The translations under genes and the position numbers were made by a program. 64,000 nt of DNA from Odoribacter sp. AF15-53 (GTDB taxonomy: Bacteria > Bacteroidota > Bacteroidia > Bacteroidales > Marinifilaceae): assembly GCF_003479425.1 (NCBI RefSeq), contig NZ_QUHC01000009.1:1-64000 (forward strand), in the 5' to 3' direction. Of this stretch, positions 17,446 to 25,441 are shown one piece after another (position 1 is the first letter of the stretch; every line of letters begins with the position of its first letter). The notes under the pieces are model-generated. The model had not been told where the DNA came from and ran no database searches. It worked only from the letters and a program-made list of their open reading frames with translations.

Positions 17446-17486
17446 TTAGAGGGGAAAGCTCCCGTAAGGGGGCTGACCTACTCGAC

Positions 17487-19064
17487 ATCGACCAGTATCT
17501 CAACGAGGCGCACTCGTTCGGTCTTCAATCCGTCCGGGCCCATTTCAACGTGCTGGCCTGGTCGGACGACGTGCAGGAGCTCCGGCATATCCGCAACGAT
17601 GTGGGCAGCCAGCTCGCTCTGATGGAGTGCCGCCCGCGCCACAACACCGTGGACGCCGCCACGCTCTACTGGGCGGGTATGCCGGGCAACGCGGGGGATT
17701 TCCCCGCCGAGGAATCGTTCTACACGTTCATCGAGCCCGCGGTCTGTTTCTTCACGGAGGAAACCAACTATAAATCCTCGTCCAGCCCTTTCGGCATCAA
17801 GCTGTGCGACCGCGTAAGCGGCAGGCCCCTGCACCTGGACATCTCGGACGAACCGATGAAAAAAGGGATCATTACGAATAGGAATAAATTCGTGTTAGGC
17901 GGCTCGGGGTCAGGCAAGTCATTCTTTATGAATCATTTAGTCCGCCAATACTGGGAGCAGGGCACGCATGTCGTGCTGGTGGATACCGGTAACAGCTACC
18001 AGGGCCTTTGCGAGCTGATCCGGCGTAAGACCAAAGGTGAGGACGGCGTGTATTTTACCTATACCGAGGAACATCCCATCAGTTTCAATCCGTTCTACAC
18101 CGACGACTACTATTTCGACGTGGAGAAGAAGGACAGCATCAAGACGCTGCTGCTGACACTCTGGAAAACCGAGGACGACAAGATCACGAAGACCGAGAGC
18201 GGCGAGCTGGGCAGTGCCGTGAACGCCTATATCGAGCGTATCCGCGCCGACCGGAATATCGTGCCGTGTTTTGACAGTTTCTACGAGTACCTGCGGGACG
18301 ACTACCGCCGCGAGCTGGAGGAGCGGGAGATCCGGGTCAGCCGCGAGGATTTCAACATCGACAACATGCTCATCACCCTGCGGCAGTATTATAAGGGCGG
18401 ACGCTACGACTTCCTTCTGAACTCCCGGGCCAACATCGACCTGCTCTCGAAGCGCTTCGTGGTCTTCGAGGTGGATTCCATCAAGGAAAACAAGGAGCTT
18501 TTTCCCGTGGTCACCATTATCATCATGGAGGCTTTCATAAACAAGATGAGACGGCTCAAGGGGGTACGCAAACAGCTCATCGTCGAGGAGGCCTGGAAGG
18601 CGCTCTCTACGGCCAATATGGCTGAATATCTGCGTTATATGTATAAAACCGTCCGCAAATACTACGGTGAGGCCATCGTTGTGACGCAGGAGGTCGAGGA
18701 CATCATTTCCAGCCCGGTGGTCAAGGAGGCGATCATCAACAACTCGGACTGCAAGATCCTGCTCGACCAGCGCAAGTTCATGAACCGTTTCGACGCGATT
18801 CAGTCCTTGTTGGGGCTGACCGACAAGGAGAAGGCGCAGATTCTCTCGATCAACCAGTCCAACGACCCTTCCCGTAAATACAAGGAGGTCTGGATCGGTC
18901 TGGGCGGCGTTCAGTCGGCGGTCTATGCCACGGAGGTCAGCGTCCCGGAGTACCTGGCCTACACGACCGAGGAAACGGAGAAAGTGGAGGTACAGCGGCT
19001 TGCCGGCGAGCTGGGCGGTGATATGGAACTGGCGATCAGGCAGCTCGCCGAGGGCAAACGTTAA
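17487..19064 (+). CDS. traG: traG (VirB4-like conjugation ATPase), exon 2
   Basis: Exon 2 encodes residues 307-831. Walker A GGSGSGKSFF lies near residue 445 of the spliced protein, a Walker B-like QLIVEEAWKAL region further on, and a conserved QEVEDII and LLDQRK region near the C-terminus. It is the ATPase half of the VirB4-like motor. An apparent longer frame from 17358 is intron RNA read through and should not be taken as the gene start. It is followed 14 bp later by the DUF3876-like gene. Confidence 0.9.
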   Translation: MDQYLNEAHSFGLQSVRAHFNVLAWSDDVQELRHIRNDVGSQLALMECRPRHNTVDAATLYWAGMPGNAGDFPAEESFYTFIEPAVCFFTEETNYKSSSSPFGIKLCDRVSGRPLHLDISDEPMKKGIITNRNKFVLGGSGSGKSFFMNHLVRQYWEQGTHVVLVDTGNSYQGLCELIRRKTKGEDGVYFTYTEEHPISFNPFYTDDYYFDVEKKDSIKTLLLTLWKTEDDKITKTESGELGSAVNAYIERIRADRNIVPCFDSFYEYLRDDYRRELEEREIRVSREDFNIDNMLITLRQYYKGGRYDFLLNSRANIDLLSKRFVVFEVDSIKENKELFPVVTIIIMEAFINKMRRLKGVRKQLIVEEAWKALSTANMAEYLRYMYKTVRKYYGEAIVVTQEVEDIISSPVVKEAIINNSDCKILLDQRKFMNRFDAIQSLLGLTDKEKAQILSINQSNDPSRKYKEVWIGLGGVQSAVYATEVSVPEYLAYTTEETEKVEVQRLAGELGGDMELAIRQLAEGKR

Positions 19065-19078
19065 AGGGAGGGCAGGCC

Positions 19079-19393
19079 ATGTATCGCAAGTGTATCGGAT
19101 CAGACCCCACGGCGGCGCGTTTGGACTTCGCGCTGTACGAGGTGGCGGGCGAGTGGGAAAGCCGCTCGGGTTCTCCCCGGGTTCGCATCTACCGCAACCC
19201 GGGACGCCGGGGCGGCGGTTTTTACGTGGAGGTGTCCTACAAGGACGGGACACGCTTCTCCCGTCCCGTAAGGAAGTATTGGGGAGGTATCCGTTACTTC
19301 GACCTCTACGGGTATGTCGCCCTGGCCTACGATGCGGGGCGCGAGGTGCTCCAGCTCTCCGCCTACGGGGATTATTACCGGGCGTCGGAATGA
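19079..19393 (+). CDS. Small DUF3876-like protein
   Basis: The 104-residue protein is beta-rich, with many Tyr, Arg and Gly (VRIYRNPGRRGGGFYVEVSY, then IRYFDLYGYVALAYD). It lacks signal peptide and membrane segments. It sits between traG and traI, where Bacteroides elements often carry a small DUF3876 protein. The family match is from memory of pattern and position. Function is unknown. Confidence 0.6.
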   Translation: MYRKCIGSDPTAARLDFALYEVAGEWESRSGSPRVRIYRNPGRRGGGFYVEVSYKDGTRFSRPVRKYWGGIRYFDLYGYVALAYDAGREVLQLSAYGDYYRASE

Positions 19394-19419
19394 CCGCCCA
19401 AGTATTCACGAATTAAATA

Positions 19420-20049
19420 ATGAAAAGGATGAAACGATTGATTTTAACGCTGTTCGTGGGGCTTCTTTGCTTCACGTACCAGGCAAAAGCGCAGTGGACG
19501 GTCATCGACCCGTCGAACCTCGTTCAGAACATCAAGAGCGCGGTTCAAAGCTCGACCACGGCGACCAACATGGTCAAGTCGCTGCAAGAGAGTATCAAGA
19601 TTTATAACCAGAGCAAGGCTTACTACGACGCCCTCAAATCGGTGCATAACATCATCAAGGATGCCCGGAAGGTGAAGCTGACGCTCGAAATGGTCAGCGA
19701 GATCACGGAAATCTACACCTCGGGATTCAACCGTATGGTTTCAGACCCGAACTTCACGGTGGACGAGCTGGCGGCGATCTCGGCGGGTTACGCCCGGTTG
19801 CTGGAGGAGGGCGGTGCGCTGGTGGCGGAACTCAAGACGGTCATAACCGGCGGCAACGGCCTCTCGCTCTCGGACAAGGAGCGGATGGACGTGGTGGATC
19901 AGGTTTACACGAAGATGCTGGAGTACCGCAACCTCACGCGCTATTACACGCGCAAGACCATCTCCGTGTCCTTCATCCGCAGCCGCGAAAAGGGCGACGC
20001 GCACCGGGTGCTGGCACTTTACGGGAACCCGAACGACAGATATTGGTAA
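19420..20049 (+). CDS. traI: TraI (DUF4141), periplasmic VirB5-like protein
   Basis: The 209-residue protein has a signal peptide (LILTLFVGLLCFTYQAKA) and a long helical body (NIKSAVQSSTTATNMVKSLQ, ESIKIYNQSKAYYDALK) typical of DUF4141/TraI. Helical bundle plus periplasmic targeting fits a VirB5-like, pilus-tip or channel-associated role, which is inferred. It precedes traJ by 19 bp. Confidence 0.85.
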   Translation: MKRMKRLILTLFVGLLCFTYQAKAQWTVIDPSNLVQNIKSAVQSSTTATNMVKSLQESIKIYNQSKAYYDALKSVHNIIKDARKVKLTLEMVSEITEIYTSGFNRMVSDPNFTVDELAAISAGYARLLEEGGALVAELKTVITGGNGLSLSDKERMDVVDQVYTKMLEYRNLTRYYTRKTISVSFIRSREKGDAHRVLALYGNPNDRYW

Positions 20050-20068
20050 CCTGAAAACGGAGGCAGTC

Positions 20069-21148
20069 ATGGATTTCGACAATTTACACCAGGTTCTCCG
20101 GAACCTGTATCAGGAGATGATGCCGCTATGCGGCGACATGATCGGGGTGGCGAAAGGTATCGCCGGCCTGGGTGCGCTCTTTTACGTGGCTTACCGGGTA
20201 TGGAAGGCACTGGCCAATGCGGAGCCTATCGACGTGTTCCCGCTCCTGCGGCCTTTCGCCATCGGCTTGTGCGTGATGTTCTTTCCCACCGTGGTTCTGG
20301 GGACGATCAACGCCGTGATGTCGCCCGTGGTGCAGGGCACGCACGCCATACTGGAGGGGCAGACATTGGATTTGCAGGCATACCAGCAACAGAAGGACGA
20401 TTTGGAAGCCGAGGCCCGCAGGCGCGAGGGCAAGGCTTGGTTAGTGGACGACGAGGTGTATGAACAACGGCTTGCGGATATGGGTATCACAGATTTGGGC
20501 GAGATTATCAGCATGTGGGCCGAACGCACGTGGTACGACATCAAGGCCGGTTTCCGGCAGCTTGTCCGGGACTTTTTCGAGTTGTTGTTCAACGCCGCGG
20601 AGCTTACCATCGACACGCTGCGGACATTCTTTTTAGTCGTGCTGTCGATTCTGGGGCCCTTGTCGTTCGCCCTCTCCATTTACGACGGCTTCCACTCGAC
20701 GCTCGCGAGTTGGATTTCCCGCTATATCAGCGTGTACCTTTGGCTTCCCATCGCCGACCTGTTCTCCGCGGTGCTGGCCAAGATCCAGACGTTGATGCTC
20801 CAGGCGGACGTTCTGGCCCTGCAAGACCCCAACTACATTCCCGACAGCGGCAGCGGTGTCTATATTATCTTTTTGATTATAGGTATCATAGGCTATTTCA
20901 CGATCCCCACCGTTGCCGAGTGGGTGATCCAGTCGGGCGGAGCCGGCGGGGCTATGGGCGGTATCAACAAGGCCGGGGCATTCGCCACGGGTGTCGCGGG
21001 CGGTATCGCCGGCAACATGATCGGCCGCACGTTCGGGCGTCGCGGCGGTGGCGGTTCCTCCTCCGGTAACGGCGGCGGTGGCCCGGCTTCGGGCAGTGCC
21101 CCCAACGGGCGCAACCTGGCAACACAAGGTAACAATAATCATTCATAA
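20069..21148 (+). CDS. traJ: TraJ, polytopic membrane protein (VirB6-like)
   Basis: The 359-residue protein has several membrane segments (around GVAKGIAGLGALFYVAYRVW, PFAIGLCVMFFPTVVLG, FFLVVLSILGPLSFALSIY, and YIIFLIIGIIGYFTIPT). A cytoplasmic helical insert follows the second segment, and the tail is Gly/Ser/Asn-rich (GRRGGGGSSSGNGGGG). This is the TraJ/VirB6-like inner-membrane pore subunit. It lies between traI and traK. Confidence 0.9.
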   Translation: MDFDNLHQVLRNLYQEMMPLCGDMIGVAKGIAGLGALFYVAYRVWKALANAEPIDVFPLLRPFAIGLCVMFFPTVVLGTINAVMSPVVQGTHAILEGQTLDLQAYQQQKDDLEAEARRREGKAWLVDDEVYEQRLADMGITDLGEIISMWAERTWYDIKAGFRQLVRDFFELLFNAAELTIDTLRTFFLVVLSILGPLSFALSIYDGFHSTLASWISRYISVYLWLPIADLFSAVLAKIQTLMLQADVLALQDPNYIPDSGSGVYIIFLIIGIIGYFTIPTVAEWVIQSGGAGGAMGGINKAGAFATGVAGGIAGNMIGRTFGRRGGGGSSSGNGGGGPASGSAPNGRNLATQGNNNHS

Positions 21149-21159
21149 CAATTTGGACA

Positions 21160-21783
21160 ATGGAATTCAAGTCATTAAAAAACATCGAAACAAGTTTCAG
21201 GCAGATTCGGCTTTTCGGTATCGTGTTCCTCTGCCTGTGCGCGCTGGTATCCGTGTTCAGCGTGGTCGCGAGCTTCCGTTTCGCCGAAAAGCAGCGCGAG
21301 AAGATCTACGTCCTGGACGGGGGCAAGTCGCTGATGCTGGCGCTCTCGCAGGATTTGAGCCAGAACCGCCCCGTGGAGGCGCGCGAACATATCCGGCGTT
21401 TTCACGAGTTGTTCTTTACCCTCTCGCCCGACCGTGCGGCCATCGAGAGCAACATCAACCGCGCGCTGTTTCTGGTCGATAAGAGCGCCTTCGCCTATTA
21501 CCAGGACATGCAGGAGAAAGGTTACTACAACCGTGTGGTGTCGGGGAACATCAGCCAGCGTATCGAGGTGGACTCCGTGGTGTGCGACTTCAACGCCTAT
21601 CCCTACCGGGCCATGACCTATGCCCGGCAAATGATTGTCCGCGAGAGCAACATCACCGAGCGTTCGCTGGTCACGCGTTGCGAGCTGATCAACTCGGGGC
21701 GTTCGGACAATAACCCGCAGGGTTTCATCATGGAGAAATTCGAGATTCTGGAGAACCGCGATTTACGTACATTAAAAAGATAA
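21160..21783 (+). CDS. traK: TraK, VirB8-like inner-membrane protein
   Basis: The 207-residue protein has a short cytoplasmic start, one membrane segment (LFGIVFLCLCALVSVFSVVASF) and a periplasmic domain with NTF2-like character (FFTLSPDRAAIESNINRALF). This is the TraK family, thought to nucleate channel assembly like VirB8. It is followed 4 bp later by traL. Confidence 0.9.
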   Translation: MEFKSLKNIETSFRQIRLFGIVFLCLCALVSVFSVVASFRFAEKQREKIYVLDGGKSLMLALSQDLSQNRPVEAREHIRRFHELFFTLSPDRAAIESNINRALFLVDKSAFAYYQDMQEKGYYNRVVSGNISQRIEVDSVVCDFNAYPYRAMTYARQMIVRESNITERSLVTRCELINSGRSDNNPQGFIMEKFEILENRDLRTLKR

Positions 21784-21787
21784 GGCT

Positions 21788-22087
21788 ATGGCAAAGAAGA
21801 GAATAAAGGCTTTCGGGGAGTGGGTCGAAGACCACCTGCGCCGCGCTTGCGGGGCGCTCTCGCCCGATAAGCGGATTATCGTGATCCTCACGCTGCTCTT
21901 GTTCTTTTCCGTCTTGTCGCTCTACTTTACCGTGTCTTCCATCTACCGCTTCGGCAAGGGAGCCGGGGAACGGATGCAGATACGGCATATCGAGCGGCTG
22001 GAGCTGGAATTAAGACAACGGCAGGAGGCCGACAGTGTAAAACATCTAAAAGATTTCAATTATGACGACGAACGAAAAACAGAATAA
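21788..22087 (+). CDS. traL: TraL (DUF3989)
   Basis: The 99-residue protein has a basic N-terminus, one membrane segment (IIVILTLLLFFSVLSLYFTV) and a charged helical tail. Size and position match DUF3989/TraL, essential in related elements but of unknown mechanism. Its end overlaps the start of traM by 26 bp in a different frame. Confidence 0.85.
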   Translation: MAKKRIKAFGEWVEDHLRRACGALSPDKRIIVILTLLLFFSVLSLYFTVSSIYRFGKGAGERMQIRHIERLELELRQRQEADSVKHLKDFNYDDERKTE

Positions 22088-23342
22088 ACGGCCGGAGGCG
22101 GGGAAAAAGGAACTCACGCCCCGGCAGATACAGATGCGGAAGAAGATGGTGGTCTTCCCGCTCTTTTTCCTGGCCTTTGCCGGGTGCATGTGGCTGATCT
22201 TCTCCCCCGGCGAAAAAGAACGGGAGGAGCCTTCGGCGGGTTTCAACACGGAGCTGCCGACCCCGGAATCGAAGGGTATCCTCTCGGACAAGCGTGATGC
22301 CTACGTGCAGGAGGAGATGCGGCGCAGGGAGCGGGAAAAGATGCGCTCCTTGCAGGATTTCGCGTTCGGAATGGAGGACGAGGAGGAAGAGCCCGTCATG
22401 CCCGCTGCCGTGCCGGATAAGTCTTCCGGCCCTGCCGGCGGTTCGTCGGGAGCTTTCCGGACTTCCCGTGCCGCCTATGCCGACATCAACCGCCAGTTAG
22501 GCAGTTTCTACGAGGAGACCGCCGGTGAAACGGGGGAAGAGCGCGAGATGCAGGCCCGCATCGAGGAACTGGAACGCCGCCTGGAAGAACAGCAGGCGCA
22601 GAAAACGGCCCAGGAGGAGCAGGTGGCGCTGCTGGAGAAGTCCTACGAGATCGCCGCCCGCTACATGAACGGCGGTCAGGCCCCTGAAGCCCCGCGTCAG
22701 AAAGCCTCCGTTTCCGGCAAGGCTTCCGTGCAGCCCGTGCGCCAGGTGCGCCGTAACATCGTGTCGCTGCTTGCCGCCCCGCTGCCCGATTCGGTCTTCG
22801 CCCGTGAGTTCGTCAAGCCCCGGAACTGGGGTTTCAACACGGTGGGGAGCGACCTTCGCGAGCCCGAGCGCAACAGTATCCGTGCCGCCGTGCAGCAAAC
22901 CGTGACGCTCACCGATGGCGGGGAGGTTACTTTCCGGCTGCTGGAACCGATGATGGCGGGAGATCTGCTCATCCCCTCGGGTACGCCCGTAACGGGGGCG
23001 GCGAGGATCAACGGCGAACGGCTGACGGTCAAGGTCAGCGCTGTCCAGCACGGCGGGGCGGTCGTTCCGGTCGATCTGTCGGTCTATGACACGAACGGCA
23101 ACGAGGGTATTCCCGTGCCGGGGTCGGAAGAACTCAATGCCGTGAAGGAGATCGCCGCCAATATGGGCGCGGGCATGGGCAGCAGTATCACGATCACGGA
23201 CGATGCCGGTTCGCAACTGCTCTCCGACCTGGGGCGCAGCGCCATCCAGGGCGTGTCGCAATACGTGAGCAAGAAGATGCGCTCGGTCAAGGTCACGCTC
23301 AAGGCCGGTTACAGCGTCCTGCTGCTCCCGCCCCTTCAATAA
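22062..23342 (+). CDS. traM: TraM, VirB10-like channel protein
   Basis: The 426-residue protein has a cytoplasmic basic N-terminus and a single membrane segment near residues 30-48 (VVFPLFFLAFAGCMWLIF). A flexible linker contains a coiled coil near 160-195 (EELERRLEEQQAQKTAQEE). The C-terminal beta domain holds the conserved region from VFAREFVKPRNWG to the end. It spans the periplasm and links inner and outer membrane parts of the type IV secretion channel. It overlaps traL. Confidence 0.92.
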   Translation: MTTNEKQNKRPEAGKKELTPRQIQMRKKMVVFPLFFLAFAGCMWLIFSPGEKEREEPSAGFNTELPTPESKGILSDKRDAYVQEEMRRREREKMRSLQDFAFGMEDEEEEPVMPAAVPDKSSGPAGGSSGAFRTSRAAYADINRQLGSFYEETAGETGEEREMQARIEELERRLEEQQAQKTAQEEQVALLEKSYEIAARYMNGGQAPEAPRQKASVSGKASVQPVRQVRRNIVSLLAAPLPDSVFAREFVKPRNWGFNTVGSDLREPERNSIRAAVQQTVTLTDGGEVTFRLLEPMMAGDLLIPSGTPVTGAARINGERLTVKVSAVQHGGAVVPVDLSVYDTNGNEGIPVPGSEELNAVKEIAANMGAGMGSSITITDDAGSQLLSDLGRSAIQGVSQYVSKKMRSVKVTLKAGYSVLLLPPLQ

Positions 23343-23414
23343 GGGTACAAACAACGTACTTCCGTACACCACTGAAAAAATCCATTTTTATCAACAATCA
23401 AAAATTTATCGAGT

Positions 23415-24335
23415 ATGAAAAAGATTCTTCTGGCACTCGCTTTTATCGGGTGCATGTTCGCTGCCCACGCGCAGGAAAAGCCCTCCACGGGCGATTTGTA
23501 CGACGGTCTTACCCGTCCGCTGACCTTCAACCGGGTTATCCCGCCCTACGCGCTGGAGGTGACGTTCAGCAAGACCGTTCATGTGATTTTCCCCTCGGCC
23601 ATCCGTTACGTCGATCTGGGGTCTTCGGATCTTCTGGCGGCGAAAGCCGACGGCACGGAAAACGTGCTGCGTGTAAAGGCGGCCCTGCGTGATTTCTCGC
23701 GCGAGAGCAACCTTTCGGTCATTACCGAGGACGGGGCCTATTATAGCTTCAATGTCAAGTATGCCGACGAGCCGGTGAAACTGTCGGTCGAGATGGCGGA
23801 CTTCCTGCATGACGGGGAGGCGGTAAACCGCCCCAATAACGCGCTGGACATCTATTTGCAGGAGTTGGGATGCGAATCTCCACTGCTGGTCAAACTGATC
23901 ATGCAGTCCATTTACAAGAATGACCGCCGCGAGATCAAGCATATCGGTTGCAAGCGTTTCGGGGTACAATACCTCCTCAAAGGTATCTACGTGCATAACG
24001 ACCTGCTTTATTTCCACCTCCAACTGAAGAACTCCTCCAACGTGCCTTTCAACGTGGACTACCTGACGTTCAAGATTACGGACAAGAAGGTGGCCAAACG
24101 CACGGCCATCCAGGAGCAGGTCGTATGGCCCGTGCGGGCGTACAACAACGTGCAGGTCATCGGCGGCAAGCGTACCGAGCGCATGGTCTTCACGCTCCCG
24201 AAGTTCACGCTGGCCGACGACAAGCAGCTGGTCGTGGAACTGCACGAGCAGCAGGGCGGGCGACACCAGACTTTCACGGTGGAGAATGCCGACCTGGTGC
24301 GCGCACGTGTTATCAACGAGTTAAAGGTAAAGTGA
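23415..24335 (+). CDS. traN: TraN (DUF4138), VirB9-like protein
   Basis: The 306-residue protein has a cleavable signal peptide (ILLALAFIGCMFAAHAQ). The N-terminal domain includes VTFSKTVHVIFPSAIRYVDLG and the C-terminal domain is beta-rich (GIYVHNDLLYFHLQLKNSSN). This is the DUF4138/TraN family, the presumed outer-membrane core partner of TraM. It is followed by traO after one base. Confidence 0.9.
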   Translation: MKKILLALAFIGCMFAAHAQEKPSTGDLYDGLTRPLTFNRVIPPYALEVTFSKTVHVIFPSAIRYVDLGSSDLLAAKADGTENVLRVKAALRDFSRESNLSVITEDGAYYSFNVKYADEPVKLSVEMADFLHDGEAVNRPNNALDIYLQELGCESPLLVKLIMQSIYKNDRREIKHIGCKRFGVQYLLKGIYVHNDLLYFHLQLKNSSNVPFNVDYLTFKITDKKVAKRTAIQEQVVWPVRAYNNVQVIGGKRTERMVFTLPKFTLADDKQLVVELHEQQGGRHQTFTVENADLVRARVINELKVK

Positions 24336-24336
24336 T

Positions 24337-24921
24337 ATGAAACGGGCGATATTCATTCTCACGCTGGGGTTATGCCTCCTCCTTTCGGACGGGGCGCACG
24401 CCCAGCGTGCCCTGCCCGCCATGCGCGGGCTGGAAATACGGGGAGGCATGGCCGACGGCTTCTATACCCGGGACAGCCGCAGCGAAACGGGCTACTGGTT
24501 CGGGCTGGCCATGAGCCGTTACGCGAAGAATGCCGACAAGTGGGTGTTCGGCGCGGAGTTCCTGAACCGTTATTACCCCTACAAGTCGGAACGTATCCCG
24601 GTGGCGCAGTTCACGGCCGAGGGAGGTTACTATTACAAGTTCCTCGCTGACCCGTCCAGGACTTTTTTCTTCTACCTCGGCGGCTCGGCGCTGGCCGGTT
24701 ACGAGAGCGTGAACCGGGGCGAGAGGCGGCTCTATGACGGCTCTACGCTCCGCCACCGCGACCGTTTCCTCTATGGCGGGGCCGTCACGCTGGAGGTCGA
24801 TGCGTACCTGACCGACAGGATTATCCTCTCGCTGACGGGGCGTGAGCGTATCCTATGGGGCACTACAACGGGACATTTCCACGCGCAGTTCGGCCTGGGC
24901 GTGAAATTCATAATCCATTAA
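24337..24921 (+). CDS. traO: TraO, outer-membrane conjugation protein
   Basis: The 194-residue protein has a signal peptide (IFILTLGLCLLLSDGAHAQ) and an alternating beta-strand body (WFGLAMSRYAKNADKWVFGA, YYYKFLADPSRTFFFYLGG) ending in a strand with a terminal aromatic/basic pattern, as in small outer-membrane barrels. Family and order identify TraO. The usual next gene traP is absent; traQ follows after 13 bp. Confidence 0.87.
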   Translation: MKRAIFILTLGLCLLLSDGAHAQRALPAMRGLEIRGGMADGFYTRDSRSETGYWFGLAMSRYAKNADKWVFGAEFLNRYYPYKSERIPVAQFTAEGGYYYKFLADPSRTFFFYLGGSALAGYESVNRGERRLYDGSTLRHRDRFLYGGAVTLEVDAYLTDRIILSLTGRERILWGTTTGHFHAQFGLGVKFIIH

Positions 24922-24934
24922 ACTTGCAAGCGAC

Positions 24935-25378
24935 ATGAAAAAGATGAAAAAGATATTGGCCCTGGCGGTCTGGATCGCCGCCCTGGGTCTTTTATGCGCA
25001 TCCTGCGACAACGGGCTGGATATACAGCAGGCGTACACGTTCTCTCTGGAAACGATGCCCGTTCAGAAGCGAATCTCCGTTGGTGAAACCGCTGAAATCC
25101 GCTGCACGCTCGTGCGGGAGGGGAGATATGACGGCGCGCGTTACACGATCCGCTATTTCCAGCCCGACGGGCGCGGTGAGTTGAGGATGGACGACGGTAC
25201 GGTGTTCCTGCCCAACGACCGCTATCCGCTCGACCGTGAGGTGTTCCGCCTCTATTACACATCGCGCAGCGATGACCAGCAGACCATCGACGTCTATGTC
25301 GAGGACAACACGGGTCAGGTCGTGAAGACCTCCTTCACGTTCCAGAGCGAGAACGGGACGGAGGAAACGGAACGATAA
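24935..25378 (+). CDS. traQ: TraQ (DUF3872) lipoprotein
   Basis: The 147-residue lipoprotein has a signal sequence ending LLCASC, with Cys24 as the lipidation site. A single Ig-like beta domain follows (EIRCTLVREGRYDGARYTIRY, then TIDVYVEDNTGQVVKTSFTF). This is the DUF3872/TraQ family, a late gene of Bacteroides tra operons. It is the last recognisable transfer gene. Confidence 0.87.
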   Translation: MKKMKKILALAVWIAALGLLCASCDNGLDIQQAYTFSLETMPVQKRISVGETAEIRCTLVREGRYDGARYTIRYFQPDGRGELRMDDGTVFLPNDRYPLDREVFRLYYTSRSDDQQTIDVYVEDNTGQVVKTSFTFQSENGTEETER

Positions 25379-25441
25379 CGGAATATGTCTAACCAAGAGA
25401 AGCGCCCGTCACCCGGGCGCTTTCCATAAATACTGAAAACC

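Larger units (their letters stand above)
15108..17486 (+). mobile_element. Group II intron 2, inserted in traG
   Basis: This 2379-bp intron begins with the consensus GTGCG and ends CGAC (AY). It has a maturase at 15712-17373, domain V at 17412-17445 and a domain VI ending at the 3' junction. Removing it restores the traG frame. The loop segment CCACTT at 15472-15477 could pair with GAGTGG at the exon 1 end (one wobble), a weak EBS1 candidate. It shares no obvious sequence with intron 1 outside domain V, so the two arrived independently. Confidence 0.87.

Noticed and set aside
17358..17486. Start of traG exon 2 at an in-frame codon at 17358
   Set aside because: These codons cover intron domain V and VI, so they are intron RNA, not traG sequence.
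14190..19064. traG as a frameshifted pseudogene in two pieces
   Set aside because: The break contains a full group II intron with consensus ends, and removal restores the family sequence and length.
17937..19409. 490-residue open frame on the minus strand
   Set aside because: It lies antisense to traG exon 2 and the DUF3876-like gene, in GC-rich DNA where long antisense frames arise by codon bias; its composition is Arg/His/Leu-rich without motifs.
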